DNA from: Bacillota bacterium
Lineage (GTDB): Bacteria; Bacillota; DTU065
Direction of reading: 5' to 3'
Length of the DNA stretch: 64,000 bases
Assembly (NCBI GenBank): GCA_018435125.1
Contig: JAHDNZ010000046.1
Coordinates: 20,371-84,370 of the forward strand
The notes under the pieces were generated by a model. The model was given only the letters and a program-made list of their open reading frames with translations, was not told the origin of the DNA and searched no databases. This document shows, one piece after another, positions 53,085 through 62,518 of the stretch. Positions within the stretch are counted from its first letter, which is position 1, and each line of letters begins with the position of its first letter. A program made the position numbers and the translations under genes.

Positions 53085-53160
53085 GTAAATAAAAAATTAA
53101 ACCAGATTTATGAAGATATTAAATAAATAATAAGGTAGCTAATACTCACAAGAACAATTT

Positions 53161-53243
53161 AGGAAAGGAGGAAGCAAGTTAGTCCGCATTATTTACCACA
53201 GCTAAATGCAGTGGACTGTCTGCGGTTTATCTTGTGAACTAAA
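53161..53243 (+). promoter_or_regulatory. Structured leader with a detached ribosome binding site before fliY
   Basis: A strong Shine-Dalgarno AAAGGAGG (53164-53171) lies 72 nt before the fliY ATG, and none is closer. The gap folds: AGTCC (53181-53185) can pair with GGACT (53213-53217), CCGCA with TGCGG (53221-53225), and AGTT (53177-53180) with AACT (53237-53240). Closing the last pair would bring the ribosome binding site within about 9 nt of the ATG. Confidence 0.4.
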
Positions 53244-54332
53244 ATGAAGGATCATATGCTGTCTCAAGAAGAGGTTGATGCTTTGGTCAATGCTAAGGGA
53301 AAACCTGCAGCTGAAGAAACCGATAAGCTTGCTAAGTCAAAAGGTGAATCTGCTTCTAGTGAAGTTTCCGAAGTGGCGCTGGATTTATTTCAACTTTTAG
53401 AAAATAAACTTGGCGAGACCATTGCTCTTTTAACAAGCGTACCAGCTCAAACAATAAAAGAAAGGGTTTTTCTTGAACCTGCAAGTTCCATGGGTGAATA
53501 CCGCTTAGTAATTAGTCTTGCCAATACCGATGATGGTATGGATGTACTTATCTATCTTGAAGAAGCGGCGGCCAGAAGTGTTTTATCTCAAATTGCTGTT
53601 AAACCCGAGGATGCTGATGTTTTTTCAGATACCAATATGGATGCTTTAGGCAGGATTATTGAAGCTTTAAGTGTAGAGTTTTCCACAGCAGTTTCATTTC
53701 TTAGCCAAAAACACCTTGATTTAGCAGTTGCTCTTCCTAAAGGACCAAGTAGTCTACAAGATTTTCTTGATTTAACTAAAGAATACCTTATCTTAGAATA
53801 CCTACTTATCTGGGATAAAGTTGAGGTGGGTAAGTTGGGCTTTATTGTTGAAGATAGTAGTTTTGAAAAGTTGTTTTCAGAGAAAGATAAAAAAGATGAT
53901 TCTCCTGTGAGTTTGGATTCTTTAATTGAAAGTATGAATAAACAAGAAGATGGGGATATCTTGTCACGGTTTAGCGAGGATTTAGAGGTAGAAGAAACGG
54001 CTGAGGTAGTTGTAAAGCCTGTGCAGTTTGGTCAGCTTAATCCCAAAACTACTAGGGACTCGCTGCAAAAAGATTCGAATCTGGATATTATTCTTGACCT
54101 TCCGGTATCTCTTACGGTTGAACTTGGTCGCACTCATAAAACGCTCAAAGAGATACTGGAATTAAAACCAGGGTCTATAGTTGAATTAGAGCGTTTAGCC
54201 GGTGAACCAGTCGATGTGCTGGCCAATGGCGTTTTTGTAGCCAAAGGTGAAGTTGTGGTGATTGATGAAACCTTTGGGGTTAAAATTACGGAAATAGCCA
54301 GCAAGGAACAGCGCATTAATAGAATAAAGTAA
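53244..54332 (+). CDS. fliY: Flagellar motor switch phosphatase-like protein FliY/FliN
   Basis: 362 residues. N-terminal CheY-binding-like motif MLSQEEVDALV (about 5-15), a CheC-like middle, an acidic linker, and the C-terminal SpoA (FliN) domain: VSLTVELGRTHKTLKEILEL, then GSIVELERLAGEPVDVLANG and EVVVIDETFGVKITEI. The CheC phosphatase signature (an E-I-G-N type helix) is not visible in either half: the matching helix reads DALGRIIEALSVEFS. It may therefore be structurally FliY without CheY-P phosphatase activity. Confidence 0.88.
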   Translation: MKDHMLSQEEVDALVNAKGKPAAEETDKLAKSKGESASSEVSEVALDLFQLLENKLGETIALLTSVPAQTIKERVFLEPASSMGEYRLVISLANTDDGMDVLIYLEEAAARSVLSQIAVKPEDADVFSDTNMDALGRIIEALSVEFSTAVSFLSQKHLDLAVALPKGPSSLQDFLDLTKEYLILEYLLIWDKVEVGKLGFIVEDSSFEKLFSEKDKKDDSPVSLDSLIESMNKQEDGDILSRFSEDLEVEETAEVVVKPVQFGQLNPKTTRDSLQKDSNLDIILDLPVSLTVELGRTHKTLKEILELKPGSIVELERLAGEPVDVLANGVFVAKGEVVVIDETFGVKITEIASKEQRINRIK

Positions 54333-54344
54333 GAGGAGAACAGT

Positions 54345-54635
54345 ATGGATTGGATCTTTGCAATTAAGTGGATATTGACGACAGGAGGCGTTTTAGGCCT
54401 TGTGTTTCTGGTTTTTTACTTAAGTGGTAAAAACCTCAAACGCAAGGGTCGGGATCTGGAAATTCTAGAAGGTCTACCCCTAGGTAACAGGCAGGGGATC
54501 TACCTTGTTCGTGCCTTGAATCGTATTTTAGTAGTTGGAATCTCCAACAATGGAATGCAGGTATTAAGCGAGTTTTCCTCACCACTACCAGAAAAAGATG
54601 ATAGTGTTGCCACAGCAAAGGAAGGAAAAAAGTGA
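54345..54635 (+). CDS. fliO: Flagellar biosynthesis protein FliO (FliZ)
   Basis: 96 residues: one membrane helix (about 12-27) and then KRKGRDLEILEGLPLGNRQG, IYLVRALNRILVVGIS, the FliO pattern. It stabilises FliP during export-gate assembly. It overlaps fliP by 4 bp (GTGA). Confidence 0.88.
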   Translation: MDWIFAIKWILTTGGVLGLVFLVFYLSGKNLKRKGRDLEILEGLPLGNRQGIYLVRALNRILVVGISNNGMQVLSEFSSPLPEKDDSVATAKEGKK

Positions 54636-55396
54636 AAAGAATACCAATTGGGAAACTACTCCTAAGTGCTCTATTTATAGTGATACTGGCAGCTCCGTCT
54701 GTGGCCGATAATAATACCATTCCCATTCCTTCGATTAGGCTTGATATTGGACAAGCACAAGGAGCAGATGAAGTTGTAAGTACCTTAAAACTAGTACTGC
54801 TTTTAACTATTTTATCTCTGGCCCCTTCTATTTTAATTCTTACCACAGCCTTTACCAGAATTATTATTGTTTTATCTTTGCTCCGCAATGCTATTGGTAC
54901 ACAGCAAGTACCACCTAATCAGGTGCTAATTGGGATAGCTCTTTTTCTAACCTTTTTTGTTATGGCTCCGGTTTTAAATAACATTAATACTAATGCTATA
55001 GAGCCATATATAAACGAACAGATAACTTTTAACGAAGCTACCCAAAGAGCTTTAACTCCGTTAAGAGAATATCTGCAAAAACAAACCAGAGAAAGCGATC
55101 TTAAACTTTTTCTGGAGATGTATGGAGAGGCCACGGTAGATAATATGGCTGAGGTTCCAGATTATGTATTGATGCCGGCTTATCTTATTAGCGAGTTAAA
55201 AACCGCTTTTCAAATGGGATTTATACTCTATATACCTTTTATAGTAATTGATATGGTGGTAGCCAGTATTTTAATGTCTATGGGCATGTTAATGCTTCCG
55301 CCGGTAATGATTTCGCTCCCTTTTAAAATATTATTGTTTGTGATGGTAGATGGCTGGAGTATTGTAACACGTTCGCTAGTACTTAGTTTTAGATAG
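54632..55396 (+). CDS. fliP: Flagellar type III export gate protein FliP
   Basis: 254 residues. A signal-like N-terminus is followed by LAPSILILTTAFTRIIIVLS, LRNAIGTQQVPPNQVLIGIA, FQMGFILYIPFIVIDMVVAS and MLPPVMISLPFKILLFVMVD, the classic FliP motifs. GTG start within the fliO end. Confidence 0.96.
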   Translation: MKRIPIGKLLLSALFIVILAAPSVADNNTIPIPSIRLDIGQAQGADEVVSTLKLVLLLTILSLAPSILILTTAFTRIIIVLSLLRNAIGTQQVPPNQVLIGIALFLTFFVMAPVLNNINTNAIEPYINEQITFNEATQRALTPLREYLQKQTRESDLKLFLEMYGEATVDNMAEVPDYVLMPAYLISELKTAFQMGFILYIPFIVIDMVVASILMSMGMLMLPPVMISLPFKILLFVMVDGWSIVTRSLVLSFR

Positions 55397-55407
55397 GAGA
55401 AAAAGAC

Positions 55408-55677
55408 ATGAGCGATGCTCTGATTGTTGATATCGGCAGGGATGCAGTTATGACGGCTCTTTTAATTTCTGCACCAGCTCTAATTGTTGCTATGGTAGTT
55501 GGTCTATTAATCAGTATTTTCCAGGCCGCAACCCAGATTCAAGAACAAACCCTAACCTTTGTACCTAAAATCGTGGCTATTTTATTAACAATAGTTATCT
55601 TTGGCCCTTGGATGCTGCAAGTACTAAAAGCTTTTGCCGAAAGGCTTTTGTTAAACTTGCATACCTTTATCAGCTAA
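55408..55677 (+). CDS. fliQ: Flagellar type III export gate protein FliQ
   Basis: 89 residues with two membrane helices: LLISAPALIVAMVVGLLISI, FQAATQIQEQTLTFVPKIVA. The ribosome binding site is AGGAGAAAAAG. It forms the export gate with FliP and FliR. Confidence 0.96.
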   Translation: MSDALIVDIGRDAVMTALLISAPALIVAMVVGLLISIFQAATQIQEQTLTFVPKIVAILLTIVIFGPWMLQVLKAFAERLLLNLHTFIS

Positions 55678-55724
55678 AGTTTTTTGCTAGAATATGACTA
55701 AAAGGCTATTTTTCCCAGTTTGTT

Positions 55725-55789
55725 AAGAAGGGGGGAAATAGAATTACGGCCTTTAGATTTAAGATAAGGGCCAGTAATTCTTTGATTTT
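55725..55789 (+). promoter_or_regulatory. Ribosome binding site separated from the fliR start by a hairpin
   Basis: AAGAAGGGGGG (55725-55735) is a strong Shine-Dalgarno 54 nt before GTG 55790, with none closer. Between them GAATTAC-GGCC (55741-55751) pairs with GGCC-A-GTAATTC (55769-55780), an 11-bp stem with one bulged A. Folding it leaves about 14 nt between ribosome binding site and start. Confidence 0.45.
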
Positions 55790-56572
55790 GTGTTAGAGCA
55801 ATTAATTGATACCGGCACGAAAATGTTGCTAGCCATAGCAAGAATTGGTGGAGCAATAGCCGCGACCCCAATTTATTCCAGTTCCAATCTACCTCAGATC
55901 TTCAAGGTAGGCTTAACACTTAGCCTTTCTTTCCTTCTTTACCCTTTAGTTAATTTTAAGGGTTCAATTATAGCTTTGCCTTTAATAAGTTTTCTCACTC
56001 TTTTATTTAAGGAAATACTGACAGGACTTGTCATAGGAGCAATAGCGCACCTTTTTTTCAGTCTTTTTCAAACAGCAGGTCAGTTTATTGATGTTCCCAT
56101 GGGTTTTGGTGTAGTTAATTTTCTGGATCCTAATATGGGCGGGCAAGTACCTCTTATGGGCAGGTTTCATTTTGTTTTAACTACTTTAACTTTCTTGTCT
56201 ATTAACGGACATCAGGTGGTAGTTAAAGCTCTAGCCCATAGTTACAAACTTATTCCCGTGGGGGAGTTAGTTATCTCTCAAGCTAGCGTGCAATATTACC
56301 TCTACTGGGTAGGACAGACTTTTTTAATTTCTGTACAACTAGCACTTCCTGTAATTGCAGCTATTTTGCTTGTAGATGTAGGGCTTGGTCTACTTAATCG
56401 TGCTGTACCTCAAATAAATGTATTTATAGTTGGCTTTCCGGTTAAAATCGCCACAGGTATGGCTATAGTTGCCTTGGGATTTCCTTTTTATTTTGAATTG
56501 GTTAAGAGATTGTTTTTACTTAACGGTAAATTGGTAGAGGCTATAGTGGGGATGATGAAGACACTCAGATAG
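55790..56572 (+). CDS. fliR: Flagellar type III export gate protein FliR
   Basis: 260 residues with six membrane spans: RIGGAIAATPIYSSSNLPQI, GAIAHLFFSLFQTAGQFIDV, FLDPNMGGQVPLMGRFHFVL and AVPQINVFIVGFPVKIATGM, typical of FliR. GTG 55790 matches the family N-terminus. The gene is preceded by an unusual 113-bp spacer. Confidence 0.94.
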   Translation: MLEQLIDTGTKMLLAIARIGGAIAATPIYSSSNLPQIFKVGLTLSLSFLLYPLVNFKGSIIALPLISFLTLLFKEILTGLVIGAIAHLFFSLFQTAGQFIDVPMGFGVVNFLDPNMGGQVPLMGRFHFVLTTLTFLSINGHQVVVKALAHSYKLIPVGELVISQASVQYYLYWVGQTFLISVQLALPVIAAILLVDVGLGLLNRAVPQINVFIVGFPVKIATGMAIVALGFPFYFELVKRLFLLNGKLVEAIVGMMKTLR

Positions 56573-56583
56573 GCGGTTTCCAT

Positions 56584-57663
56584 ATGGGAGAAATAAAGCT
56601 TAAGCTACAATTTTTTGCGGGAGAAAAAACAGAGCCTGCGACCCCCAAAAAGCGACGTGATGTACGCAAAAAAGGCCAGGTTTTTAAAAGTCAGGATCTG
56701 ATTATGGCAGCAACAATTTTGCTTGCCTTTTCACTTTTACCTAACTTTCTTAATTTTATTGCTGATTATGCCTTAAGATATGTCAGTAGTGCTTTAGCAA
56801 TTCAACAAAGCTCAGATTTTACTATCGAGTTTGTCAGCAAACTCTTTCAAAATAACATTGGGGTTTTATTAGTTTGTGTGCTACCATTTATGTTAGCTAT
56901 AGCATTAACAGGTTTAGGCATAAATTTATTACAAACAGGTTTTTTACATGTCCCTGAGGTTATAAGACCAAAGTTTGAAAGAATTAATCCTCTTGAAGGA
57001 TTTAAACGCATGTTCTCAAAGAAGTCAATCGTAAACCTTTTAAAATCTATAATAAAGGTTATTTTAGTTGGCTATATAGTTTATCTTGCCTTATCTCAAA
57101 GTATCATCAAAGTAACAAGCCTAAGCCAGGTAAGCCTTGGCGATGCATATAGGCTTATGATTGAACTTGTCTCCAACTTAGGTGTTAAAATCGGTCTTTT
57201 ACTTCTAGTTCTTGGTGTTATAGATTATTTTTATCAGTGGTGGGAATTTGAAGCTTCAATACGCATGACCAAGCAAGAACTCAAAGATGAATATAAACAA
57301 CTTGAAGGAGATCCCCAGATTAAATCAAGAATACGTTCCAAGCAAAGACAACTTGCTTACAGTAGGATGATGCAGTCAATACCTTCGGCTGATGTTGTTA
57401 TTACCAACCCGACTCACGTAGCGGTAGCCTTAAAATATGAAGCTAAAAAAGGAGCTCCTGAGGTTTTAGCCAAAGGCAGAGGGCTTTTAGCTCAAAAAAT
57501 CAAAGAGCTAGCCAGAGAAAATGATATACCTATTGTAGAAAAACCGGAATTAGCACGTGCCATATATGAGATGGCTGAAGTGGGTCAATTTATTCCTCCG
57601 GAATTGTACAAGGCGGTCGCTGAGGTATTAGCTTTTGTATATAGGCTAAAAAAGAAGTTCTAA
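56584..57663 (+). CDS. flhB: Flagellar type III export switch protein FlhB
   Basis: 359 residues. KTEPATPKKRRDVRKKGQVF at the N-terminus, four membrane helices and the autocleavage motif VVITNPTHVAVALKYE (NPTH), then IPIVEKPELARAIYEMAEVG. It is complete; it switches export from rod/hook to filament substrates after NPTH cleavage. Confidence 0.97.
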   Translation: MGEIKLKLQFFAGEKTEPATPKKRRDVRKKGQVFKSQDLIMAATILLAFSLLPNFLNFIADYALRYVSSALAIQQSSDFTIEFVSKLFQNNIGVLLVCVLPFMLAIALTGLGINLLQTGFLHVPEVIRPKFERINPLEGFKRMFSKKSIVNLLKSIIKVILVGYIVYLALSQSIIKVTSLSQVSLGDAYRLMIELVSNLGVKIGLLLLVLGVIDYFYQWWEFEASIRMTKQELKDEYKQLEGDPQIKSRIRSKQRQLAYSRMMQSIPSADVVITNPTHVAVALKYEAKKGAPEVLAKGRGLLAQKIKELARENDIPIVEKPELARAIYEMAEVGQFIPPELYKAVAEVLAFVYRLKKKF

Positions 57664-57678
57664 AGGAGGGTGAGAGAT

Positions 57679-59757
57679 ATGAACCTGCCAGATGAATCTA
57701 CGACGCGTCTAAGCAAAATAGGCGATTTTTTAGCAGTGGTAGGGATTTTATTTATCGTAATGATGCTGATTATTCCACTCTCACCGGTGGCTCTAGATCT
57801 GCTCTTAGCTATAAACATTAGCCTTTCAGTCTTAATTTTATTGCTGACAATGAATGTGAATAAATCCCTGGATTTTGCCATCTTTCCCAGTCTTCTTTTA
57901 ATTATGACCCTGTTTCGTCTAGCTCTTAATGTTTCTTCAACAAGATTGATACTTTTAAATGGTTATGCCGGTCAAATTATTACTGCTTTTGGGAACTTTG
58001 TTGTAGGTGGTAACGCAGTAGTCGGTTTTGTAATATTTATAATCTTAGTTGTGATTCAGTTTATTGTAATAACCAAAGGTGCTGAACGTGTAGCGGAAGT
58101 AGCAGCCAGGTTTACCCTTGATGCGATGCCCGGCAAGCAAATGAGTATCGATGCCGACTTAAATGCCGGTTTAATTACAGATCAGCAAGCTAGAAGCAGA
58201 AGACGTGAAATTGAACGCGAAGCTGATTTTTATGGTGCTATGGATGGTGCATCCAAGTTTGTCAAAGGTGATGCCATAGCAGGTATTATTATTACTATTA
58301 TTAATATTCTTGGCGGTCTTATCATTGGTATGGTGCAAAAAGGCCTGGCTTTCGACCAAGCTCTAAGTCGCTATACACTGCTTACAGTAGGTGACGGGTT
58401 GGTATCTCAAATCCCGGCCCTGTTGGTCTCTACCGCCATGGGTATTTTAGTTACCAGAGCAGCCTCAGAAAGCAATATGGGTCATGATCTAACCCAGCAA
58501 CTTTTTTCTCAGCCCAAAGTTTTATATATAGCCGCCGGTCTGTTAATCATCTTGGGATTTATTCCTGGCCTACCGACACTGCCTTTTATTTTAATTGCAC
58601 TTTTACTTGGAGGTATTGCTTATCTTACAAGTAAGACTGTGGCTAAAAAGTCGGTGGAAATAGCTGAAAAAGAGAACGCCCAGGAATTAAAACAAGCAGA
58701 GACTCCGGAGAGAGTCTTAAACCTGGTTCAGTTTGACCCCATTGAACTGGAAATAGGCTACAGCTTAATACCTTATGTAGATCAGGAACAGGGCGGCGAT
58801 TTACTTGATCGCATTACTTTAATCCGCAAACAATTGGCCCTAGAACTTGGAGTGGTGCTTCCGGTAGTTAGAATCAGAGACAATTTACAGCTCCAGCCCA
58901 ATGAGTATGTGATCAAAATAAAGGGTGTTGAGGTAGGCAAGGGTGAATTAATGCCTCATTATCATTTAGCGATGGACTCAGGCACAGCTACCAAGTCTAT
59001 CAATGGAATTCCAACTACCGAACCTGCCTTTGGACTTCCGGCTTTATGGATTAGTGAGGTCGATAGAGAAGAAGCTGAAATGGCGGGTTATACAACAGTT
59101 GATTCACCATCAGTTTTAGCCACCCATCTGACGGAGGTACTAAAAAGCCATGCTGCTGAGTTTATAGGCCGCCAGGAAGTTAAAAATCTGATTGCCAGTG
59201 TAAAAGAACACTCTCCAGCCGTTATTGAGGAGCTTACACCTGACCCACTGTCTTTGGGTGATATTCAAAAGGTACTCCAAAACCTTGTCAAAGAAGGAAT
59301 CTCGATTCGTAACCTAATTGAGATCTTTGAGAAACTAGCAGATTATGCCAGATTAAGTAAAGATACCGATTATTTAACCGAGATGATTCGTCAGGGATTA
59401 AGCCGCCAGATATCCAAATCTTTAGTCGACGAAAAAAATCGCCTTCAGGTTATAACTCTATCTCCAGAGATAGAAGAAGCTGTTTTTGAAGCTGTGAAAA
59501 AAGAGCAGGAAACAGGGAGCCTGGCTTTAGAACCTAACCTGTGGCAGAGTATGTTAAAAGGTTTGGGTGAGGAGATCGAAAACGCTGCCGGGAGAGGATA
59601 TATGCCGGTTGTTCTCACTTCACCTCAGATTAGACTAGCTTTTCGCAGACTAATAGAACACGCTGTGCCGCGGGTAATTGTAATAAGCTACAATGAAATT
59701 GATCCCAGTGTGCAAGTGCAGGGACTAGGGATGGTGAAATTTGCCTATGCAAGTTAA
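57679..59757 (+). CDS. flhA: Flagellar type III export gate protein FlhA
   Basis: 692 residues. Eight N-terminal membrane helices have SLLLIMTLFRLALNVSSTRL, AARFTLDAMPGKQMSIDADL and RRREIEREADFYGAMDGASK (FHIPEP region); the large cytoplasmic domain (about 330-692) binds FliI and chaperones. ATG 57679 follows AAAGGAGGGTG. It overlaps flhF by 11 bp. Confidence 0.97.
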   Translation: MNLPDESTTRLSKIGDFLAVVGILFIVMMLIIPLSPVALDLLLAINISLSVLILLLTMNVNKSLDFAIFPSLLLIMTLFRLALNVSSTRLILLNGYAGQIITAFGNFVVGGNAVVGFVIFIILVVIQFIVITKGAERVAEVAARFTLDAMPGKQMSIDADLNAGLITDQQARSRRREIEREADFYGAMDGASKFVKGDAIAGIIITIINILGGLIIGMVQKGLAFDQALSRYTLLTVGDGLVSQIPALLVSTAMGILVTRAASESNMGHDLTQQLFSQPKVLYIAAGLLIILGFIPGLPTLPFILIALLLGGIAYLTSKTVAKKSVEIAEKENAQELKQAETPERVLNLVQFDPIELEIGYSLIPYVDQEQGGDLLDRITLIRKQLALELGVVLPVVRIRDNLQLQPNEYVIKIKGVEVGKGELMPHYHLAMDSGTATKSINGIPTTEPAFGLPALWISEVDREEAEMAGYTTVDSPSVLATHLTEVLKSHAAEFIGRQEVKNLIASVKEHSPAVIEELTPDPLSLGDIQKVLQNLVKEGISIRNLIEIFEKLADYARLSKDTDYLTEMIRQGLSRQISKSLVDEKNRLQVITLSPEIEEAVFEAVKKEQETGSLALEPNLWQSMLKGLGEEIENAAGRGYMPVVLTSPQIRLAFRRLIEHAVPRVIVISYNEIDPSVQVQGLGMVKFAYAS

Positions 59758-60844
59758 AAAATACCGCGCAGATTCTATGAAAGAAGCCTTGGAGTCAATT
59801 AAAAAAGAGTTGGGGCCAGAGGCCTTGATTATTGAAACTAGAAAAGTCAGATCAAAAGGAATCTTGGGTTTTTTTCAACCTCTAAAGGTTGAGGTTACAG
59901 CAGTGCTAGAAGGTACTTCTAAACAACTATATCAGCCCAAAGCTGCAGAAATTGATCCTAAAGTAATGGAAAACACAGTAAAAGAAGTAGCTAGACTTAA
60001 GGAAATGATTAATACTATAAAAAGCGAGTCTGCATTAAGCACGGTGATTAAATCTCCGGAAGAAGTGCTTCAAATCAAACCTTTGGAATTAATCAAAAAA
60101 AGGCTTTTAGATACAGGCATGAGCCTTGATTCAGTAGGTTGCTTACTAAAGGAGCTAATCTTTGACGGTGTCGATCTGTATAATGTTGCTGCGGTCGAGA
60201 ATGGTATTTATAACGTTTTAAAAAAATCTTTAAAAACCAAAGCCCCGATGATAAACAAAAAACCCTACTTAATCTTGTTAGTGGGAACTACAGGAGTTGG
60301 CAAAACCACTACCATCGCTAAGTTGGCTGCTAAATATCATCTCAAGGAAGATCATAAAGTGGGTTTAATTACCATCGATACTTATCGCATCGCTGCAGTA
60401 GAACAATTAAAGACTTATGCGGAGATAATCAATATCCCGCTTGAAGTTGCTTTTAACAAAGATGATTATCAAAAAGCTCTTCAACGTTTTAAGGAAATGG
60501 ATTTAATTTTTGTCGATACTGCAGGTAGAAGTCAAAATAATATGATTCAAGTAGGAGAACTGCGAGAATTTATTGCTGCCCAAAAACCGGCGGAGATTCA
60601 CCTGGTTATAAGTGCTACTTCTAAAATTGATGATTATCGCTCTATTGTGGCCGCTTTTGTACCCCTAGGAGTAACGCATTTAATTTATTCTAAAGCCGAT
60701 GAAACCCTAAAACATGGTGCACTTTTTGAGATCTTAACCAAAACCCAAATACCACTTAGCTTTATTACTACCGGTCAAAAAGTTCCCGAAGATCTAGAAA
60801 CAGCTTCGGTAGAAAAAGTTATCGAACTGATTACAGGAGACTAG
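59747..60844 (+). CDS. flhF: Flagellar biosynthesis GTPase FlhF
   Basis: 365 residues of the SRP-GTPase family: B domain MQVKKYRADSMKEALESIKK, N domain, then G1 LLVGTTGVGKTTTIAKLAAK (about 178-197), DTYRIAAVEQLKTYAEI and FVDTAGRSQNN. It determines flagellar position and number together with FlhG. The start lies within the flhA end. Confidence 0.96.
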   Translation: MQVKKYRADSMKEALESIKKELGPEALIIETRKVRSKGILGFFQPLKVEVTAVLEGTSKQLYQPKAAEIDPKVMENTVKEVARLKEMINTIKSESALSTVIKSPEEVLQIKPLELIKKRLLDTGMSLDSVGCLLKELIFDGVDLYNVAAVENGIYNVLKKSLKTKAPMINKKPYLILLVGTTGVGKTTTIAKLAAKYHLKEDHKVGLITIDTYRIAAVEQLKTYAEIINIPLEVAFNKDDYQKALQRFKEMDLIFVDTAGRSQNNMIQVGELREFIAAQKPAEIHLVISATSKIDDYRSIVAAFVPLGVTHLIYSKADETLKHGALFEILTKTQIPLSFITTGQKVPEDLETASVEKVIELITGD

Positions 60845-60846
60845 TT

Positions 60847-61722
60847 ATGTATGATCAAGCCAGCGGCTTACGTAAGTTAGCCCAAGAAAAAAAGTCTAGC
60901 GCCAAGACTATTGTAATAACTAGTGGTAAGGGCGGGGTTGGTAAAAGCTCATTTGCAGTTAACTTCGCTTTATCCTTGGGAAAAAAAGGCAAACGAGTAG
61001 CGATCTTAGATGCCGATTTAGGACTGGCAAATCTTGATCTTTTACTAGGTATGTCCGCTACTTATAATCTTAAACATCTTTTAGAGGGACAAAAAAGGTT
61101 AAGCGAGATTATTCTCTCTGCTCCATACGGAGTTAAGCTCATTCCCGGTGGTTCAGGAATAGTGGAGCTTGCCAATCTAAGCGAACTTAAATTAAAAGGT
61201 TTAATTGAGGCATTTGGTGTATTAGATCCCTACCTGGACTACTTTATTATTGATACCGGAGCAGGCATCAATAAGCAGGTCTTAGCTTTTGCTTTAGCAG
61301 CGGATGAGGTTTTTGTCGTTACAACACCTGAACCTACGGCTCAAGCAGATGCTTACGGTATTATTAATGTCTTGCAAAAAGGAAATTTGGCTCTACCGGT
61401 TAACATTGTAGTTAATCAGGCTGATTCCATCTTCCATGGTGAAATGGTCTACCAAAGGCTCAAACTAATTTGTAAAAAGTTTGCAGCTAAAGATGTGGGC
61501 TTAATAGGTATTATACCTAGTGATATAACGGTAAGCAAAGCTATCCGCCATCAGGTGCCACTTATAATTTATCAACCAAAATCAAAAGCAGCAGTAGCTA
61601 TTGATCAAGCTGCTAGTTGCTATCTTGCAATTAGCGCTTCTACTCTTTCTGAAAAAAATCAAGTTCCAACTCACAAAGGATTTAGTGGATTTTTAGAAAG
61701 AATGGCGCGTTTGTTAAGGTGA
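60847..61722 (+). CDS. flhG: MinD-like ATPase FlhG (YlxH)
   Basis: 291 residues: deviant Walker A ITSGKGGVGKSSFAVNFALS (25-44), ILDADLGLANLDLLLGMSAT, and IDTGAGINKQVLAFALAADE, VVTTPEPTAQADAYG. A C-terminal amphipathic helix (FSGFLERMARLLR) fits membrane targeting. It activates FlhF GTPase. Directly follows flhF. Confidence 0.95.
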   Translation: MYDQASGLRKLAQEKKSSAKTIVITSGKGGVGKSSFAVNFALSLGKKGKRVAILDADLGLANLDLLLGMSATYNLKHLLEGQKRLSEIILSAPYGVKLIPGGSGIVELANLSELKLKGLIEAFGVLDPYLDYFIIDTGAGINKQVLAFALAADEVFVVTTPEPTAQADAYGIINVLQKGNLALPVNIVVNQADSIFHGEMVYQRLKLICKKFAAKDVGLIGIIPSDITVSKAIRHQVPLIIYQPKSKAAVAIDQAASCYLAISASTLSEKNQVPTHKGFSGFLERMARLLR

Positions 61723-61734
61723 GGAGTGTGTTCT

Positions 61735-62490
61735 ATGCTCCCAGAAGATAGTCTTTGGAAAGAGATAAAAATAGGCAATCATAAAGCTCGTGAACAGATA
61801 ATCGAAGATAATCTAGCTCTAGTTCAAGAGATAGCCAAAGCTATCGCCCAAAAACTACCGCAGCATATTGAAATAGAGGAATTAGAAGGGCTAGGGTTTT
61901 TGGGGCTTTTAGATGCGGTGGATAAATTTGAACCCGAAAGGGGTGTCCCTTTTGAGGCTTATGGCAGGCAGCGTATCAAAGGAGCAATTTTGGATGGTCT
62001 AAGAAAAGAAGATTGGTTAAGTTCAACTGCCAGACGCAAGGTTAAAAGAATTGCTGAGGTCTATGATTTGCTAGAACGAGAATTGATGCGCCCAGCTACA
62101 GATGAAGAAGTAGCTTTAGAGTTAAATATTTCACTGCAGGAGTTTCGTAAAACTATTCAGGAAATAAACAAGGAACTTGTTCCCCTAGAAGCTCCAGTTG
62201 CTGCAGATGGAGAGGGTAATACCCAAACATTTATCGACATAATTCCAGCAAAAGAGGATATAGGTGTTACTCTAGAGAAAAAACATATTCAGGAACTGTT
62301 AGTGGAAGCTATTGATAAACTACCGGAAAAAGAACGCGTTGTTATTGCCTTATATTATTATGAAGGACTTAATTTGACTGAGATTGGTGAAGTCTTAGAA
62401 CTGTCTACTTCACGTATTTCACAGCTCCATGCCAAAGCAATTCTTAGATTAAGAGGTCGCCTAGGACGTAGGAAAGACGAACTTTTTTAA
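61735..62490 (+). CDS. fliA: RNA polymerase sigma factor FliA (sigma-28/SigD)
   Basis: 251 residues of the FliA/WhiG family: region 2 (LALVQEIAKAIAQ, LGLLDAVDKFEPERGVPFEA, YGRQRIKGAILDGLRKEDWL), region 3 and region 4 (LPEKERVVIALYYYEGLNLT, LSTSRISQLHAKAILRLRG). It directs late flagellar genes. ATG 61735 lies after GAGGAG; a GTG nine bases upstream is too near. Confidence 0.96.
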   Translation: MLPEDSLWKEIKIGNHKAREQIIEDNLALVQEIAKAIAQKLPQHIEIEELEGLGFLGLLDAVDKFEPERGVPFEAYGRQRIKGAILDGLRKEDWLSSTARRKVKRIAEVYDLLERELMRPATDEEVALELNISLQEFRKTIQEINKELVPLEAPVAADGEGNTQTFIDIIPAKEDIGVTLEKKHIQELLVEAIDKLPEKERVVIALYYYEGLNLTEIGEVLELSTSRISQLHAKAILRLRGRLGRRKDELF

Positions 62491-62518
62491 TTAAATTGGG
62501 CTTAAAGGAGGAAGCGGT

